Shown piece by piece: positions 54,990-63,985 of a stretch of DNA of 64,000 nt. Numbering within the stretch: position 1 is the stretch's first letter; every line of letters begins with the position of its first letter. This stretch comes from Brucella rhizosphaerae (GTDB lineage Bacteria; Pseudomonadota; Alphaproteobacteria; Rhizobiales; Rhizobiaceae), in NCBI RefSeq assembly GCF_002252475.1, contig NZ_NNRK01000017.1, forward strand, positions 186,001 through 250,000. Reading direction: 5' to 3'. The translations under genes were made by a program, and so were the position numbers. The notes below the pieces were generated by a model that saw only the letters and a list, made by a program, of their open reading frames with translations, did not search any database and had not been told where the DNA came from.

Positions 54990-55811
54990 ATGAACAATAA
55001 CTGGTCCCGTTTCAATATCGCCTCAGTCGCATTTGGCTTCGCCTTCCTTTATCTGCCGATTGTTCTGCTGGTCATCTACTCGTTCAATGAATCCCGTCTG
55101 GTCACTGTCTGGGCAGGATTTTCGACAAAATGGTATGTTGAGCTTTTCAGAAATCAGGCACTGATGGATGCGGCATGGGTGACAATCCGCGTCGGTCTTC
55201 TATCGGCAACCATTGCAACCGTGCTTGGCACACTGGCAGCGCTTGCGCTGACCCGTTACACCCGGTTTCGTGGGCGCATCCTGTTTTCAGGGATGGTTTA
55301 CGCGCCGCTGGTGATGCCGGATGTGATCACGGGTCTGTCGCTGCTGCTTCTGTTTGTTGCGATGAATTTCGACCGTGGTTTCTGGACGGTTACGCTTGCG
55401 CACATCACATTCTCGATGTGTTTTGTGGCCGTTGTCGTGCAATCTCGTCTTGTAAGCTTTGATCATTCCTTGGAAGAAGCCGCACAGGACCTTGGTGCAC
55501 CACCTGTGACGACGTTTATGAAGATTACTCTGCCGGTGATTTTGCCTGCTGTTGTTTCGGGCTGGATGCTCGCCTTCACGCTGTCGCTCGACGATCTGGT
55601 GATTGCAAGCTTCACATCTGGACCGGGCGCAACGACGCTGCCGATGAAAATCTACAGCCAGGTTCGCCTTGGAGTGACACCGGAAATCAATGCGGTTTGT
55701 ACGATACTCATCGCGCTGGTGACGACGGGTGTTATCATTGCTTCAGTCGTTAACAAACGCCGGGAAGTTCAACGCCGCCGCGATGAGCAAGCCGCATTCA
55801 GATTGGGCTAA
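54990..55811 (+). CDS. potI: Polyamine ABC transporter permease PotI-like
   Basis: A 273-residue permease partner with six helices and the EAA loop DHSLEEAAQDLGAPPVTTFM. Start LYLPIVLLVIYSFNESRLV is typical of PotC/PotI. It is the last gene of the import operon and converges on the AsmA gene with a shared hairpin at 55822. Confidence 0.9.
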   Translation: MNNNWSRFNIASVAFGFAFLYLPIVLLVIYSFNESRLVTVWAGFSTKWYVELFRNQALMDAAWVTIRVGLLSATIATVLGTLAALALTRYTRFRGRILFSGMVYAPLVMPDVITGLSLLLLFVAMNFDRGFWTVTLAHITFSMCFVAVVVQSRLVSFDHSLEEAAQDLGAPPVTTFMKITLPVILPAVVSGWMLAFTLSLDDLVIASFTSGPGATTLPMKIYSQVRLGVTPEINAVCTILIALVTTGVIIASVVNKRREVQRRRDEQAAFRLG

Positions 55812-55821
55812 ACCGTTAAAG

Positions 55822-55845
55822 AACGGGGCGGTTTACTGCCCCGTT
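55822..55845. terminator. Hairpin shared by the potI and AsmA gene ends
   Basis: AACGGGGC (55822-55829) and GCCCCGTT (55838-55845) pair around CGGTTTACT-like loop. The AsmA stop codon lies within it. It has only a weak T-run. Confidence 0.55.
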
Positions 55846-57776
55846 GCACTTCCTGTCGTTGATGGGGAGATGAAGGGCCGATCCCATGAGCCGCCTACGA
55901 AGAAATGCAATGGTGGCTTGGTGGGCGTCGCTTCGGTCTGTTTTCCGTCTGTGTTCTCCGGCTGCTGCTGTGGTTGGCTGTCAGGGAAGATCACTTCGCC
56001 ACTGAGTGCCAGACTGCGATCAACGAACGGAACAATACCAGCGAGATTAAGAGTGCCATCGGTGGTTCCGAGGCGAGCATTTTCGAGTGTCGCTACGCCA
56101 TCCGAGAGGTTGGCCTTAAGATCGAGCCGATTGAAGGCGAGCGAAACATTTTCCTGCCGTTCAAGTGCGAAGAAGCCCTGGCTCTGAGCCTTGGTCAGAA
56201 AGTCCTGAACTGAGAAACCCTGCATCTGGCCATTGTTGAGTTGCACAGAAACGTTACCCTGTGCACCGGTCAACAGTGCTGACCAGCGATTGGCGGGGCC
56301 TTTCATGAATAGCGAGACATTGCCTTTGCCGTTGACGAATGGCTTGTCAAAACCGAGGGCTGCGAAGAGTTGAGAGCTATCAATGTCTGATGCGTTGAAA
56401 CGAAGTTCTCCGGTGGCCGTTTTGAGATCGCGAACGATCTGGAGATTGGCTTGCAGGATGCCGTTAAATGCTTTGGCATCACCAATATCAAACATAGCGC
56501 GGCCCCCTCTGATCTGCACAGCCGCAGCGACACCCGTCATGGATACAGGGCCGGCGCTAGCCGTTTGTGCCGAAAGGCGCAGATCGAGTTCAGCGCGATC
56601 GATAAAGCTCGTATCAATATTGTCTTGCCCGCTTTGATCGCGCTCACTCGGCGAACGAGGCTGATTGTTAGGCAAAGGCACGAAGATGGAAAACAGTCGA
56701 CGCAGATCAAGCTTATCAAAGGCAAGCGTTCCGGTCACGGCAGGCGTATCTTGTTCAAATCCGATTTCGATGACGCCCTTGGCCGGGCTTTCATCTGTGG
56801 TCATTTCGACATTATCGAATTTCAATCGAAGAGGTGTTGAGGTGATCGTTGAATCGAGTGAAAAGACGCCAACTTCAGTGCTGCCTGCAACAGGTGGCAA
56901 TCCAAGCCAGCGCACCGCACTACTTAAGGAGGGTGTTTTGGCACTCAACGCGCCTTCAAAGAAGCGGTTGCTGGAAATGTTGGCCTTGCCCTCAAAGGTC
57001 ACATTGACAGGATTGGACGTGAAGCTCGCAGTAACATCGGATGTGCCGCCAGCGAGGAGCGGCAGAGCCTGCGCTGCTGTCAGGTTAAACTGCGTATTTT
57101 CTCCGCGCCATAGTGCGCTGCCACGCAGCGTTGCGGCACTGGAGGTGCGCGGCCATTCAAGTGTGGCGTTCAGCTTGGTAATCTGTTGATCTTCTTTCGG
57201 CTCCTCTTCGGAATCCGGATGATTGAACGAAATTGTACCGTCACGGATCACAACGCGACCGAAAGGCTGCGAAGCCTGTTGTGCAGCAAGCGTTTTGTCG
57301 TTTGCCCCGTTCTGCTGCAATGCACGCTGGGCACGGATCGCTGTGCCAAGACGTCCGTTGGAACTTGCAATGGCATCGAGCAGGCCGGAGAAATTATCGA
57401 CCGGACCACCAATGTTGAAATGTGGTCGGACAATCTGTGTTTCTGAAAAGGATAAACGACCCATCAATGCATCAAGCGGGGACAGCTCGACCTCGATCCG
57501 GCTGGCGCTCATGAATGGCTTGGCACCTTGTTCGGAGAGTTTGCTGAGTGTCACGCCTTCAAGAGACGCACGCAAAACCGGAAATACGCGCAGACGTGGT
57601 GCTTCGCGTAGTTCGACACTATAGCCAGTCCATGCGCTGATTTCCTGCGCCACGCGAATGCGGATTGAATCTGTTGAGACGATAAAAGGTATAAGGGCCA
57701 GCAGTGTTGCCACGGCTGCCGCGCTAAGAATGATGATCGCAACAATAAGGCGCGTAAATCTGGGCCAGCGCATCAA
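55833..57776 (-). CDS. AsmA-family envelope protein
   Basis: A 647-residue protein anchored by one N-terminal helix (LIVAIIILSAAAVATLLALI) and facing the periplasm. The AsmA N-terminal domain is recognised by DSIRIRVAQEISAWTGYSVEL and LRASLEGVTLS; the C-terminal AsmA_2-like part contains ARLGTTDGTLNLAGIVPFVD. AsmA/TamB-type proteins form long beta-grooves thought to move phospholipids to the outer membrane. A Gln/Pro/Thr-rich stretch (SQPQQQPENTDGKQ) and a variable tail close it. Single gene. Confidence 0.85.
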   Translation of the reverse strand: MMRWPRFTRLIVAIIILSAAAVATLLALIPFIVSTDSIRIRVAQEISAWTGYSVELREAPRLRVFPVLRASLEGVTLSKLSEQGAKPFMSASRIEVELSPLDALMGRLSFSETQIVRPHFNIGGPVDNFSGLLDAIASSNGRLGTAIRAQRALQQNGANDKTLAAQQASQPFGRVVIRDGTISFNHPDSEEEPKEDQQITKLNATLEWPRTSSAATLRGSALWRGENTQFNLTAAQALPLLAGGTSDVTASFTSNPVNVTFEGKANISSNRFFEGALSAKTPSLSSAVRWLGLPPVAGSTEVGVFSLDSTITSTPLRLKFDNVEMTTDESPAKGVIEIGFEQDTPAVTGTLAFDKLDLRRLFSIFVPLPNNQPRSPSERDQSGQDNIDTSFIDRAELDLRLSAQTASAGPVSMTGVAAAVQIRGGRAMFDIGDAKAFNGILQANLQIVRDLKTATGELRFNASDIDSSQLFAALGFDKPFVNGKGNVSLFMKGPANRWSALLTGAQGNVSVQLNNGQMQGFSVQDFLTKAQSQGFFALERQENVSLAFNRLDLKANLSDGVATLENARLGTTDGTLNLAGIVPFVDRSLALSGEVIFPDSQPQQQPENTDGKQTEATPTKPPLHFFVGGSWDRPFISPSTTGSATGQ

Positions 57777-58049
57777 CCATCCTATCAGTGAGACATATTC
57801 TGTAATCTAAACCAGCACTGTGGCAAAGCAAAGCCGTCCGCGTTGATTCTGACATATGGTTAAACAATTGTTCCTTGGAAATTAACCCTGATTTTACAGG
57901 AGTTTCCAATGTCTAAATTCTGAACCGTAGTTTTAACGACCGATTAACCGGCTATGCGTCATAAAAAGTGCAACACTGAGTAATGATCGAGCCGCCGTCA
58001 GGCCCTCATTCGCGATTGCTTTTGTGTCTCTTTGTCTCTGAGATTCTCC
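57777..58049 (+). other. Gap upstream of an orphan terminator; possible small RNA
   Basis: This AT-rich gap upstream of the AsmA gene holds no credible reading frame, yet leads into a perfect intrinsic terminator (58050-58076) on the plus strand. A transcript of 100-170 bases starting after about 57900 is plausible. A palindrome-like GGAAATTAACC...GAGTTTCC lies near 57875-57905. Confidence 0.4.
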
Positions 58050-58076
58050 AACGCCGGTTCTTACCGGCGTTTTTTT
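58050..58076 (+). terminator. Orphan intrinsic terminator (candidate sRNA 3' end)
   Basis: AACGCCGG (58050-58057), 6-base loop, CCGGCGTT (58064-58071) and seven T's: a textbook Rho-independent terminator. No plus-strand gene ends here. Genes on both sides run leftward. Confidence 0.7.
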
Positions 58077-58085
58077 GGTTTGTAT

Positions 58086-58112
58086 GTAAAAAGCCCTCCG
58101 AGAGGAGGGCTT
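58086..58112 (-). terminator. Terminator of pdhS
   Basis: AAGCCCTCC pairs with GGAGGGCTT (58091-58112) with a GAGA loop; on the minus strand the stem is followed by T-rich sequence. It lies 8 bases past the pdhS stop. Confidence 0.75.
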
Positions 58113-58119
58113 AATACTG

Positions 58120-61100
58120 TTAATCTGCGAGAACACGGGTAGGCGGAAAGACGATTTCCACCACGGTGCCACGACCCGGGGTCGAATCTATCGCAAACTG
58201 CGCACGGTTCGCTTCGACCATTGCCTTTGTAAGCGGCAGGCCCAAGCCTGTACCTTCATTGCGCCAGTCTTTTGCGCTTTCCGTCTGTCTGCGCTGCATG
58301 GTGTTGACCTGGCGGAAAGGCTTCAAGGCCTGTTCGACTTCAGCCTTTGTCATGCCAACACCTGTATCACGTACACGCATGACGACATCGCCGTTCAACT
58401 CATAATTGGTTGAGACGATGACCTGCCCGCCCGTTGCCGTGAAGCGAACGGCATTAGACAGCAAGTTGAGTGCCACCTGCTTTATCGAACGTGCATCGGC
58501 GACGATATCGGGCAGGTTTGACTGGAAGCTCGAGCGGATAATGACACGCTCACGGTTAGCCTGAGGCTGCATCAGAGCAATGGCCTCGCCGATCGCATCA
58601 TTGAGCGAAACCGCTTCAAATTGCATATCGAGTGCGCCAGCTTCGATTTTGGAAATGTCGAGCAAGTCATTGACGAGCGCCAGCACATGATTGCCTGAAC
58701 GGTTGATGTCACGCAGATAATCGCGATAGCGATCATTGCCTATCGAGCCGAATTTCTCGTCTGCCATCAATTCGGAAAAGCCGATGATCGCATTTAGTGG
58801 CGTGCGAATCTCATGGCTAATCCGGGCCAGGAAGTCAGTTTTCTGGTTAGACGCGCGTTCAGCTTCCTTGCGCGCATTTGTCAGTTCTTCTTCAGTCCGC
58901 TTCCATTGCGTGATGTCGCGTAGAACAGCGCAGAAACCGCTCGTGTGCGGAAGCTTGCCCATAGTCATGAAGAGGGGAATGAACCCACCTTGAGCTTCAC
59001 GGCCAATCACTTCTCTGCCGTCATTCAGTACGCTGAGAACACCGTTATCGGATAGGCCGTGCAAGTAGTCCATCGCTGCGCGCTGGCTCTCAATTGCAAA
59101 CAGCATGGAGAAAAACTTGCCTTCGGTGTCGGTTCGGTCATAACCGAAAAGCGCCGCCGCCGAATGGTTCATTGAACGAATGCGACCTTCCGGATCAATC
59201 AACACTACGCCATCTGTTGCGGTGTCGAGAATGATTTTGAGTTCTTCAACCTGCGCTTTAAGCGCCTGCTTTTCAGCATTGTCTTCGCCAGTAATTTCGG
59301 CCTTTTCAGGAGCTTTGACTTCAACAGCACTATGAGTAACGGGCATAAGGCTTAACATAAGCGCACGACCATCGCGCCAGCCAATTGCATTCAAATGCGC
59401 GTCCACTGGCTCTTCACGGCCGTCTGCCCGACGCAGCACCATGCCTTGAGGACTGCCGCTTTCATCGCTGTCGCTGTTGAACAATGCCTCGACACCACCA
59501 GCATTATGAATGTCTTCCAGTGCTTCGTAGCCTGTCAGGTCGAGAAGTGCCTGATTAACATAATGAATTTCGTCACCCGAATGGATGATGACAGGGATAG
59601 GCAGGTTGGAGAGCAGTGCCGTTTCATCTGCACGGTGCTTCTGATCTGGCTTTGCAGTTTGTGGCTTATCATCCACCGCTGGCAGATTTTCAGACGCGAT
59701 TGCAACGGGTGCGGCACGCTCCGCTACTGGCTGCTGCTCAATCTTTTCTACAGGCTTCTCGGGCGGGGTGTCGCCATCCTGACGAGAATTGGCCAGCCCC
59801 TGCTTGCGCAGACGATCAGCAATTTCTCGAAACGCATTGCGCTCAGTCGTCGTCAACCCACCTTCAGGGCGTTGTTCTTTGCCTTTGAAGTGTTTTGCCT
59901 GATCGGCTTCCACTTTTTCGCGTGCGGCGGCATTGAGAAGCTCAATGACCTTATCGGACTCACGGCGACCCGGGTTAGGTGTCAGTTCAAAGGGCAACGT
60001 CGATGCATCGGTGACTTGATGCTCGGCGTCAGGACGATCGTCATTGGCAACTTCTTCAGAAAGCGCCAACACATCGTCATCACCATCTGCGCTCAACATT
60101 TCCTGTACAGTGGGCGCGGTATCGCGCTTCTGTGGAATGCCTCCAGCAAGGACAAGACCGATTGTTTCGGGATCTTCTTCTGCATCCTCAGGGCGCACCA
60201 GACCAAATCCGCGGAAGCCGATGAATTCACGATCACGCGAATAAACGGGCAGGGCGGCAAGCTCTACGGGCACTCGGAGGCTTGTGCCTTCCACGGGCCA
60301 GAGTAACTTTTTACCAGACCATGTATCTCGCTTTTCCAGAAGCGAGCCTATGCTGCCATCTGTATCAAAGCCAAATACATTGGCTACTTCGGCAAAGCGT
60401 CTGCCAATCACATCAGCAGCATTGGGACCGATGATGATGCCAAGTTCCGGCGAGACTTCTGTAAATGTTCCAGCTGCGTCCGTCTTCCAGATAAAACGGG
60501 CGGGAGGCCCGTTGCGATCAAAGACAAAGCTTTTCGGCTTGGTGCTCGTCGCCGAAATATCATCGTGATTTACGACGGCTTCGCCTAATGGTGCAGATAC
60601 TGTTTCCGCATTATCTGGCTTTGCAGGTGTAATGACTGCTTCTCCAGCAATGCAGATAAGATGTAAGGCCGGATTATCAGTAAGCCGTGCAACTGCACCC
60701 GGAACGGAGCTCTTGCCTGCACGAATGCGGCGTTTGACGACCCGGTCGCTGGCGTCGCCTGCTTCAACGATGAGGTCTTCAAGCGTTGACGCAGAAATAT
60801 CGAGTGTCGCAAAGCGAGGGCTTGAAGCGATCACCTTAGCGTCAGCGTCGATCAGCGCCACATGTGTCGCGTTATCTCCGAGACCAAAAATGATATCTCC
60901 GACGGTAGCGTTCGGTTTCTCTACCGCGAGCAACAGGGCATTGATCCCGTCAGGCATCGTCAGGTGAGAAACTTGAAGGCGAGTAAGTTCAGAACGCATG
61001 CCAGAGCCAAGACGGACAGCAACGATGCGCGGGGCGATATTTGCTTCGCCGCTTGAACCCATGATTTGACGGCGGGTAGCAATTGGCAGATCGAGTTCGT

Positions 61101-61272
61101 CTCCGATGACGTCTTCAATACGTTCAAAACCAAATAGCCTGGCTCCGGGACCGTTGATCCATAAAACTGTCGACAGGTCGCGCGTCAGCACGAGCTGCGC
61201 ATCGCCCTTGGCAAAACCTTCGCGGATATGATCCTGCGCGGCAATGTCAATGAAGGGGTATGATCCTGACAT
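58120..61272 (-). CDS. pdhS: PdhS-type PAS sensor histidine kinase (PleC/DivJ family)
   Basis: A 1050-residue soluble kinase with no membrane helix. An N-terminal sensory region of about 230 residues is followed by a charged, disordered linker (about residues 380-560) and PAS domains at about 270-370, 565-680 (IPVIIHSGDEIHYVNQALLD) and 690-800 (ILDTATDGVVLIDPEGRIRS). The HisKA phosphorylation site is FLARISHEIRTPLNAIIGFS. HATPase boxes are NLLSNAVRF, RVRDTGVGM and GTGLGLPLTKAMVE. In Brucella abortus PdhS sits at the old pole and regulates DivK in the cell cycle; the layout here matches. It is monocistronic. Confidence 0.9.
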   Translation of the reverse strand: MSGSYPFIDIAAQDHIREGFAKGDAQLVLTRDLSTVLWINGPGARLFGFERIEDVIGDELDLPIATRRQIMGSSGEANIAPRIVAVRLGSGMRSELTRLQVSHLTMPDGINALLLAVEKPNATVGDIIFGLGDNATHVALIDADAKVIASSPRFATLDISASTLEDLIVEAGDASDRVVKRRIRAGKSSVPGAVARLTDNPALHLICIAGEAVITPAKPDNAETVSAPLGEAVVNHDDISATSTKPKSFVFDRNGPPARFIWKTDAAGTFTEVSPELGIIIGPNAADVIGRRFAEVANVFGFDTDGSIGSLLEKRDTWSGKKLLWPVEGTSLRVPVELAALPVYSRDREFIGFRGFGLVRPEDAEEDPETIGLVLAGGIPQKRDTAPTVQEMLSADGDDDVLALSEEVANDDRPDAEHQVTDASTLPFELTPNPGRRESDKVIELLNAAAREKVEADQAKHFKGKEQRPEGGLTTTERNAFREIADRLRKQGLANSRQDGDTPPEKPVEKIEQQPVAERAAPVAIASENLPAVDDKPQTAKPDQKHRADETALLSNLPIPVIIHSGDEIHYVNQALLDLTGYEALEDIHNAGGVEALFNSDSDESGSPQGMVLRRADGREEPVDAHLNAIGWRDGRALMLSLMPVTHSAVEVKAPEKAEITGEDNAEKQALKAQVEELKIILDTATDGVVLIDPEGRIRSMNHSAAALFGYDRTDTEGKFFSMLFAIESQRAAMDYLHGLSDNGVLSVLNDGREVIGREAQGGFIPLFMTMGKLPHTSGFCAVLRDITQWKRTEEELTNARKEAERASNQKTDFLARISHEIRTPLNAIIGFSELMADEKFGSIGNDRYRDYLRDINRSGNHVLALVNDLLDISKIEAGALDMQFEAVSLNDAIGEAIALMQPQANRERVIIRSSFQSNLPDIVADARSIKQVALNLLSNAVRFTATGGQVIVSTNYELNGDVVMRVRDTGVGMTKAEVEQALKPFRQVNTMQRRQTESAKDWRNEGTGLGLPLTKAMVEANRAQFAIDSTPGRGTVVEIVFPPTRVLAD

Positions 61273-61624
61273 ACCTGTCCTTTACCTGTTCTTCCGATCA
61301 CCTGAAGTGCTTTTAACGACCTGTTAATAAGCTTCTTGCGGGTTCGGGTCCATATTCCCATTCGATATGGACCTCATTTTCTGTTCCATTAGTTAATGCG
61401 GGTGCGGCAATTTTATGTGTTGGTGCATTATCCAGCTTTGTGCACAGGCATGCATAAAACATGGTAATCAAAACCCATCGAATTTTAACGAATGGGCTGC
61501 TTTGGCTCACAAACGTGGATTTCTTCAAAAAAGATCATTGTAATCACTTGCAATGTGGATCGATTCTCCGTATGTGACCCCCTGTCGACGGACACCATAT
61601 GCGAGTTCGTTGAGAATTAGGTAC

Positions 61625-61701
61625 GCGGTCGTAGCTCAGTTGGTTAGAGCGCAGGATTGTGGCTCCTGAGGTCGGTGGTTCGAATCCACCCGTCCGTACC
61701 A
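61625..61701 (+). tRNA. tRNA-His (anticodon GTG)
   Basis: Cloverleaf: acceptor GCGGTCG/CGTCCGT (61625-61631, 61691-61697), D-arm GCTC/GAGC, anticodon stem CAGGA/TCCTG with loop TTGTGGC (anticodon 61659-61661), T-arm GGTGG TTCGAAT CCACC, and encoded CCA at 61699-61701. The discriminator is A73 and the -1 base is C, so the usual G-1:C73 pair is missing, as known for tRNA-His of Rhizobiales. The acceptor has a G1:U72 wobble and a U5:U68 mismatch. Confidence 0.9.
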
Positions 61702-61942
61702 TTTCTCCCCTTATTACATTGTAATTGTTGTATAAAATAAGATCGTAAGTGATATCTCTTACGTGCCCTCGGATTGTTGCGCCACATTCTGCGCCACGCG
61801 TGCGTTCGATCAAGTGTTTGATCTCGAATTTACAATATTACGAATGGAGTTCCTGCCGGAAATCTCATATCCCGAAAGACCAATTCCATTTTTCCCCGAG
61901 TTGCATATATCTATCGGCACAGTTGTTAGGGGAGCAGGATGG

Positions 61943-62311
61943 ATGATGGGGCCGTTGGTGAAAATTGATATGAAGTTGAAAGTCGCTGTGTTTTTGTTGT
62001 CTGTGGCACCAGTCTGGACGATGCCTGCGAAGGCTGAAACACTATCCAAGGAAAAAGAAATCCTTTGGATACAGGAAAATCAACAGCTGCTTCTCGAAGG
62101 TTTGAAAGACCCTGCCAGCGCCGAGTTCAGTGATGAATATGTATCCTATAAATCTGGCTCTCCGGTCGTATGTGGGAAAGTGAAATCGAAGGACAGCTTT
62201 GGCGGCTATACCGGCAGCAAACGCTATATGGGAGCCGGTAAAAGCATAGGTGCTTTCACTGAAGACGACACCGACGAATTCGCGGATGTTTGGAAATCCG
62301 CCTGTTCTTAA
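61943..62311 (+). CDS. Small exported protein, about 122 residues
   Basis: A signal peptide (KLKVAVFLLSVAPVWTMPAKA) precedes a domain of some 90 residues with GLKDPASAEFSDEYVSYKS, GSPVVCGKVKSKDSFGGYTG and two cysteines (VVCGKV and the C-terminal SACS). The pattern "K-DP-S-A-F ... VVCG-VN-KNSFGGYTG" is one I associate with widespread uncharacterised exported proteins. GGGGAG lies nine bases before the ATG at 61943; an ATG at 61970 is also possible. It follows tRNA-His by 241 bases. Confidence 0.7.
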   Translation: MMGPLVKIDMKLKVAVFLLSVAPVWTMPAKAETLSKEKEILWIQENQQLLLEGLKDPASAEFSDEYVSYKSGSPVVCGKVKSKDSFGGYTGSKRYMGAGKSIGAFTEDDTDEFADVWKSACS

Positions 62312-62428
62312 GATATTGAAACAGCAAAGATTTATGGATATTTCTGCTGATGCCTGTTGCGTTTGGAACCAATCCGGCCACCGATCATTGGTCTAACGGG
62401 TATGGAGATAAACAGGAGGTGTTGATCC

Positions 62429-62638
62429 ATGAAACAGGTCAGTCCGCGTGAAGCACGGCAGGGCCGAGAGGGCAAACCGGTTCTGATTATCTTGCTGGTG
62501 AGTCTTGCCGCCGCAGTCGTAGTTTGGTTTCTGGTCGAAGTTTTCGGTAATGTCATTGCACCTGACGTCCCTTCGAACAGCGAAGGCTCGGTGCCACCGG
62601 CAGCAACAGAATCTGTTCCACCAGCATCTGCCCAGTAG
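62429..62638 (+). CDS. Small single-helix membrane protein, 69 residues
   Basis: One membrane helix (PVLIILLVSLAAAVVVWFLV, residues about 18-38) follows a basic N-terminus (SPREARQGREGK), and the tail is rich in Pro, Ser and Glu. AAACAGGAGGTGTTGATCC is a strong start. No family is recognised. It stands between the exported protein and the mgtC leader hairpin. Confidence 0.75.
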   Translation: MKQVSPREARQGREGKPVLIILLVSLAAAVVVWFLVEVFGNVIAPDVPSNSEGSVPPAATESVPPASAQ

Positions 62639-62665
62639 TGCGCTCTAACAATATGGTGCTGGAAA

Positions 62666-62696
62666 GCTTTTAAACCAGCTAAGCTGGAACAAAAGC
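62666..62696 (+). promoter_or_regulatory. Two-part stem-loop before mgtC
   Basis: GCTTTT-AAA-CCAGC-TAA-GCTGG-AAC-AAAAGC: a 6-bp outer and 5-bp inner stem with a symmetrical 3+3 internal loop. It ends 21 bases before the mgtC start. It could be a leader regulatory structure or the end of the preceding transcript, but no T-run follows. Confidence 0.4.
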
Positions 62697-62717
62697 AGCT
62701 TATCTCCGTTGACGAAA

Positions 62718-63209
62718 ATGGAGCAATTCTGGGCCGAATTCACGCATGATAATCTCATAAGTCTGCCAGTCGTTCTGGCGCGTATGCTGCTGGCAACGCT
62801 GCTTGGCGCCATTATCGGGCTTGAACGCGAATGGCGACAGCGGCCTGCGGGTTTGAAGACCCATATGATGGTCTGTTTGGCTTCGGCAACGTTCACTATC
62901 GTCTCACTTGAACTGGTGAATGTCCCTGTTTTTGATGATCAAAACATCCGAATGGACCCATCGCGTCTGGTTGAGGCGATCACAAGCGGCGTCGCATTTC
63001 TCGCTGCGGGTTTCATCATTTTCGCCAAAGGCAAGATTACCGGCATAACTACTGGTGCAGGTATGTGGCTCGCAGCGGCCATCGGATTGGCAAGTGGCCT
63101 GGGGCTTTGGCATATTGCCATCATGGCGACAGTTATTGCTGTCGCCATGCTGATCCTTGTTGGCAAACTGGAGCAAAAAGTTGCTTCCGACAACAGTGAG
63201 CCGGGTTGA
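62718..63209 (+). CDS. mgtC: MgtC/SapB family protein
   Basis: About 163 residues with four membrane helices. The family marker is the first helix with the conserved acidic/Arg cluster (RMLLATLLGAIIGLEREWRQ), followed by GLKTHMMVCLASATFTIV; later helices include AITSGVAFLAAGFIIF and GLWHIAIMATVIAVAMLIL. It is the short form without the C-terminal ACT-like domain. In Brucella and Salmonella MgtC supports survival in macrophages and low magnesium; whether this copy does so is not shown. Start 62718 (ATG) is preferred to TTG 62709. Confidence 0.85.
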   Translation: MEQFWAEFTHDNLISLPVVLARMLLATLLGAIIGLEREWRQRPAGLKTHMMVCLASATFTIVSLELVNVPVFDDQNIRMDPSRLVEAITSGVAFLAAGFIIFAKGKITGITTGAGMWLAAAIGLASGLGLWHIAIMATVIAVAMLILVGKLEQKVASDNSEPG

Positions 63210-63232
63210 TTGGTTCGCTGATAGGATTCAGC

Positions 63233-63472
63233 TCAAATCGGCGCGAGGGCCTGCTCGATAGTGTCCTTCAGTGCGAGCCGTTGCTTGCGCAGGATTGTTT
63301 CTTCTTCCTGGCTGATGGGTTCGATTTTGGTTTCCGCACGATGGATACGGTCGTTAACTGCATCATACTCTTCAAGGATACGGGCAAAGCGTGGGTCGGC
63401 AGCCTTCAATGCATGAATAGCTACTAATTTTCCTGGAAATTCCTCGCCCAGAGTGTGTGGTGTATTGGACAT
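63233..63472 (-). CDS. YdcH-like DUF465 protein
   Basis: About 79 residues, charged and helical, with HALKAADPRFARILEEYDAV as the signature, followed by IHRAETKIEPISQEEE and LRKQRLALKDTIEQAL. The family is widespread with unknown function. The ATG at 63472 has GGAGAACATC before it; the frame also opens at 63487. Convergent with mgtC. Confidence 0.8.
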   Translation of the reverse strand: MSNTPHTLGEEFPGKLVAIHALKAADPRFARILEEYDAVNDRIHRAETKIEPISQEEETILRKQRLALKDTIEQALAPI

Positions 63473-63725
63473 GATGTTCTCCTTCATCTGATGAAGTTCA
63501 GCTTGTCAGCTGTCCGTCCGAGTCTCATTGATCCCGATCAATAGGGATAAATATCAGCATTTGTATTTCATGTATCGTGAGCATCTCACTGCGGATCAAA
63601 TCCTGCGAGGCTTCTGAATTTTCCGAAAATACTACGCTGCCAAAAAAGTCTAATGCGGACTTGTATATAGCCGAATAAGCGTCTGACTTAGCTTGACGCG
63701 TATTATGCCAGATTGTAATACAGTT

Positions 63726-63937
63726 ACGACGGTTCCCCGACCGAGAGCGAAGGGGATTAATAGGGAACACGGTGAGGACGACCCAAAAGGGACCAAAACC
63801 GTGGCTGCCCCCGCAACTGTAAGCGAATTGCCGTTCATCCTTGTGACGCCAAAAGCGTCATGTCACTGAGCCCGCTTCAGAAGGCTCGGGAAGGCAGGTG
63901 AACAGCGAATATTCGTGAGCCAGGAGACCTGCCGTCT
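63726..63937 (+). promoter_or_regulatory. Cobalamin (vitamin B12) riboswitch
   Basis: A class-I-type cobalamin aptamer: ACGGTTCCCC at the 5' end pairing with a later GGGAACACGGTG, then GCTGCCCCCGCAACTGTAAGC (the conserved B12-box core is within it), CACTG, GGGAAGGCAGG, and at the 3' end GAGCCAGGAGACCTGCCGT. The length of about 212 bases is typical. It lies 49 bases before the partial gene at 63986. B12 binding is expected to lower expression of that gene, probably in cobalamin synthesis or uptake. Confidence 0.92.
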
Positions 63938-63985
63938 AACGTAGTCCATTGTCACGGGCGGGGATGCCCGGAGCAGGAGTTGGTT

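Noticed and set aside
61544..61813. Minus-strand frame with GGFEPPTSGATILRSNQLSYD
   Set aside because: It is antisense to the tRNA-His gene; this well-known peptide string arises from reading across tRNA genes and their flanks in the wrong strand.
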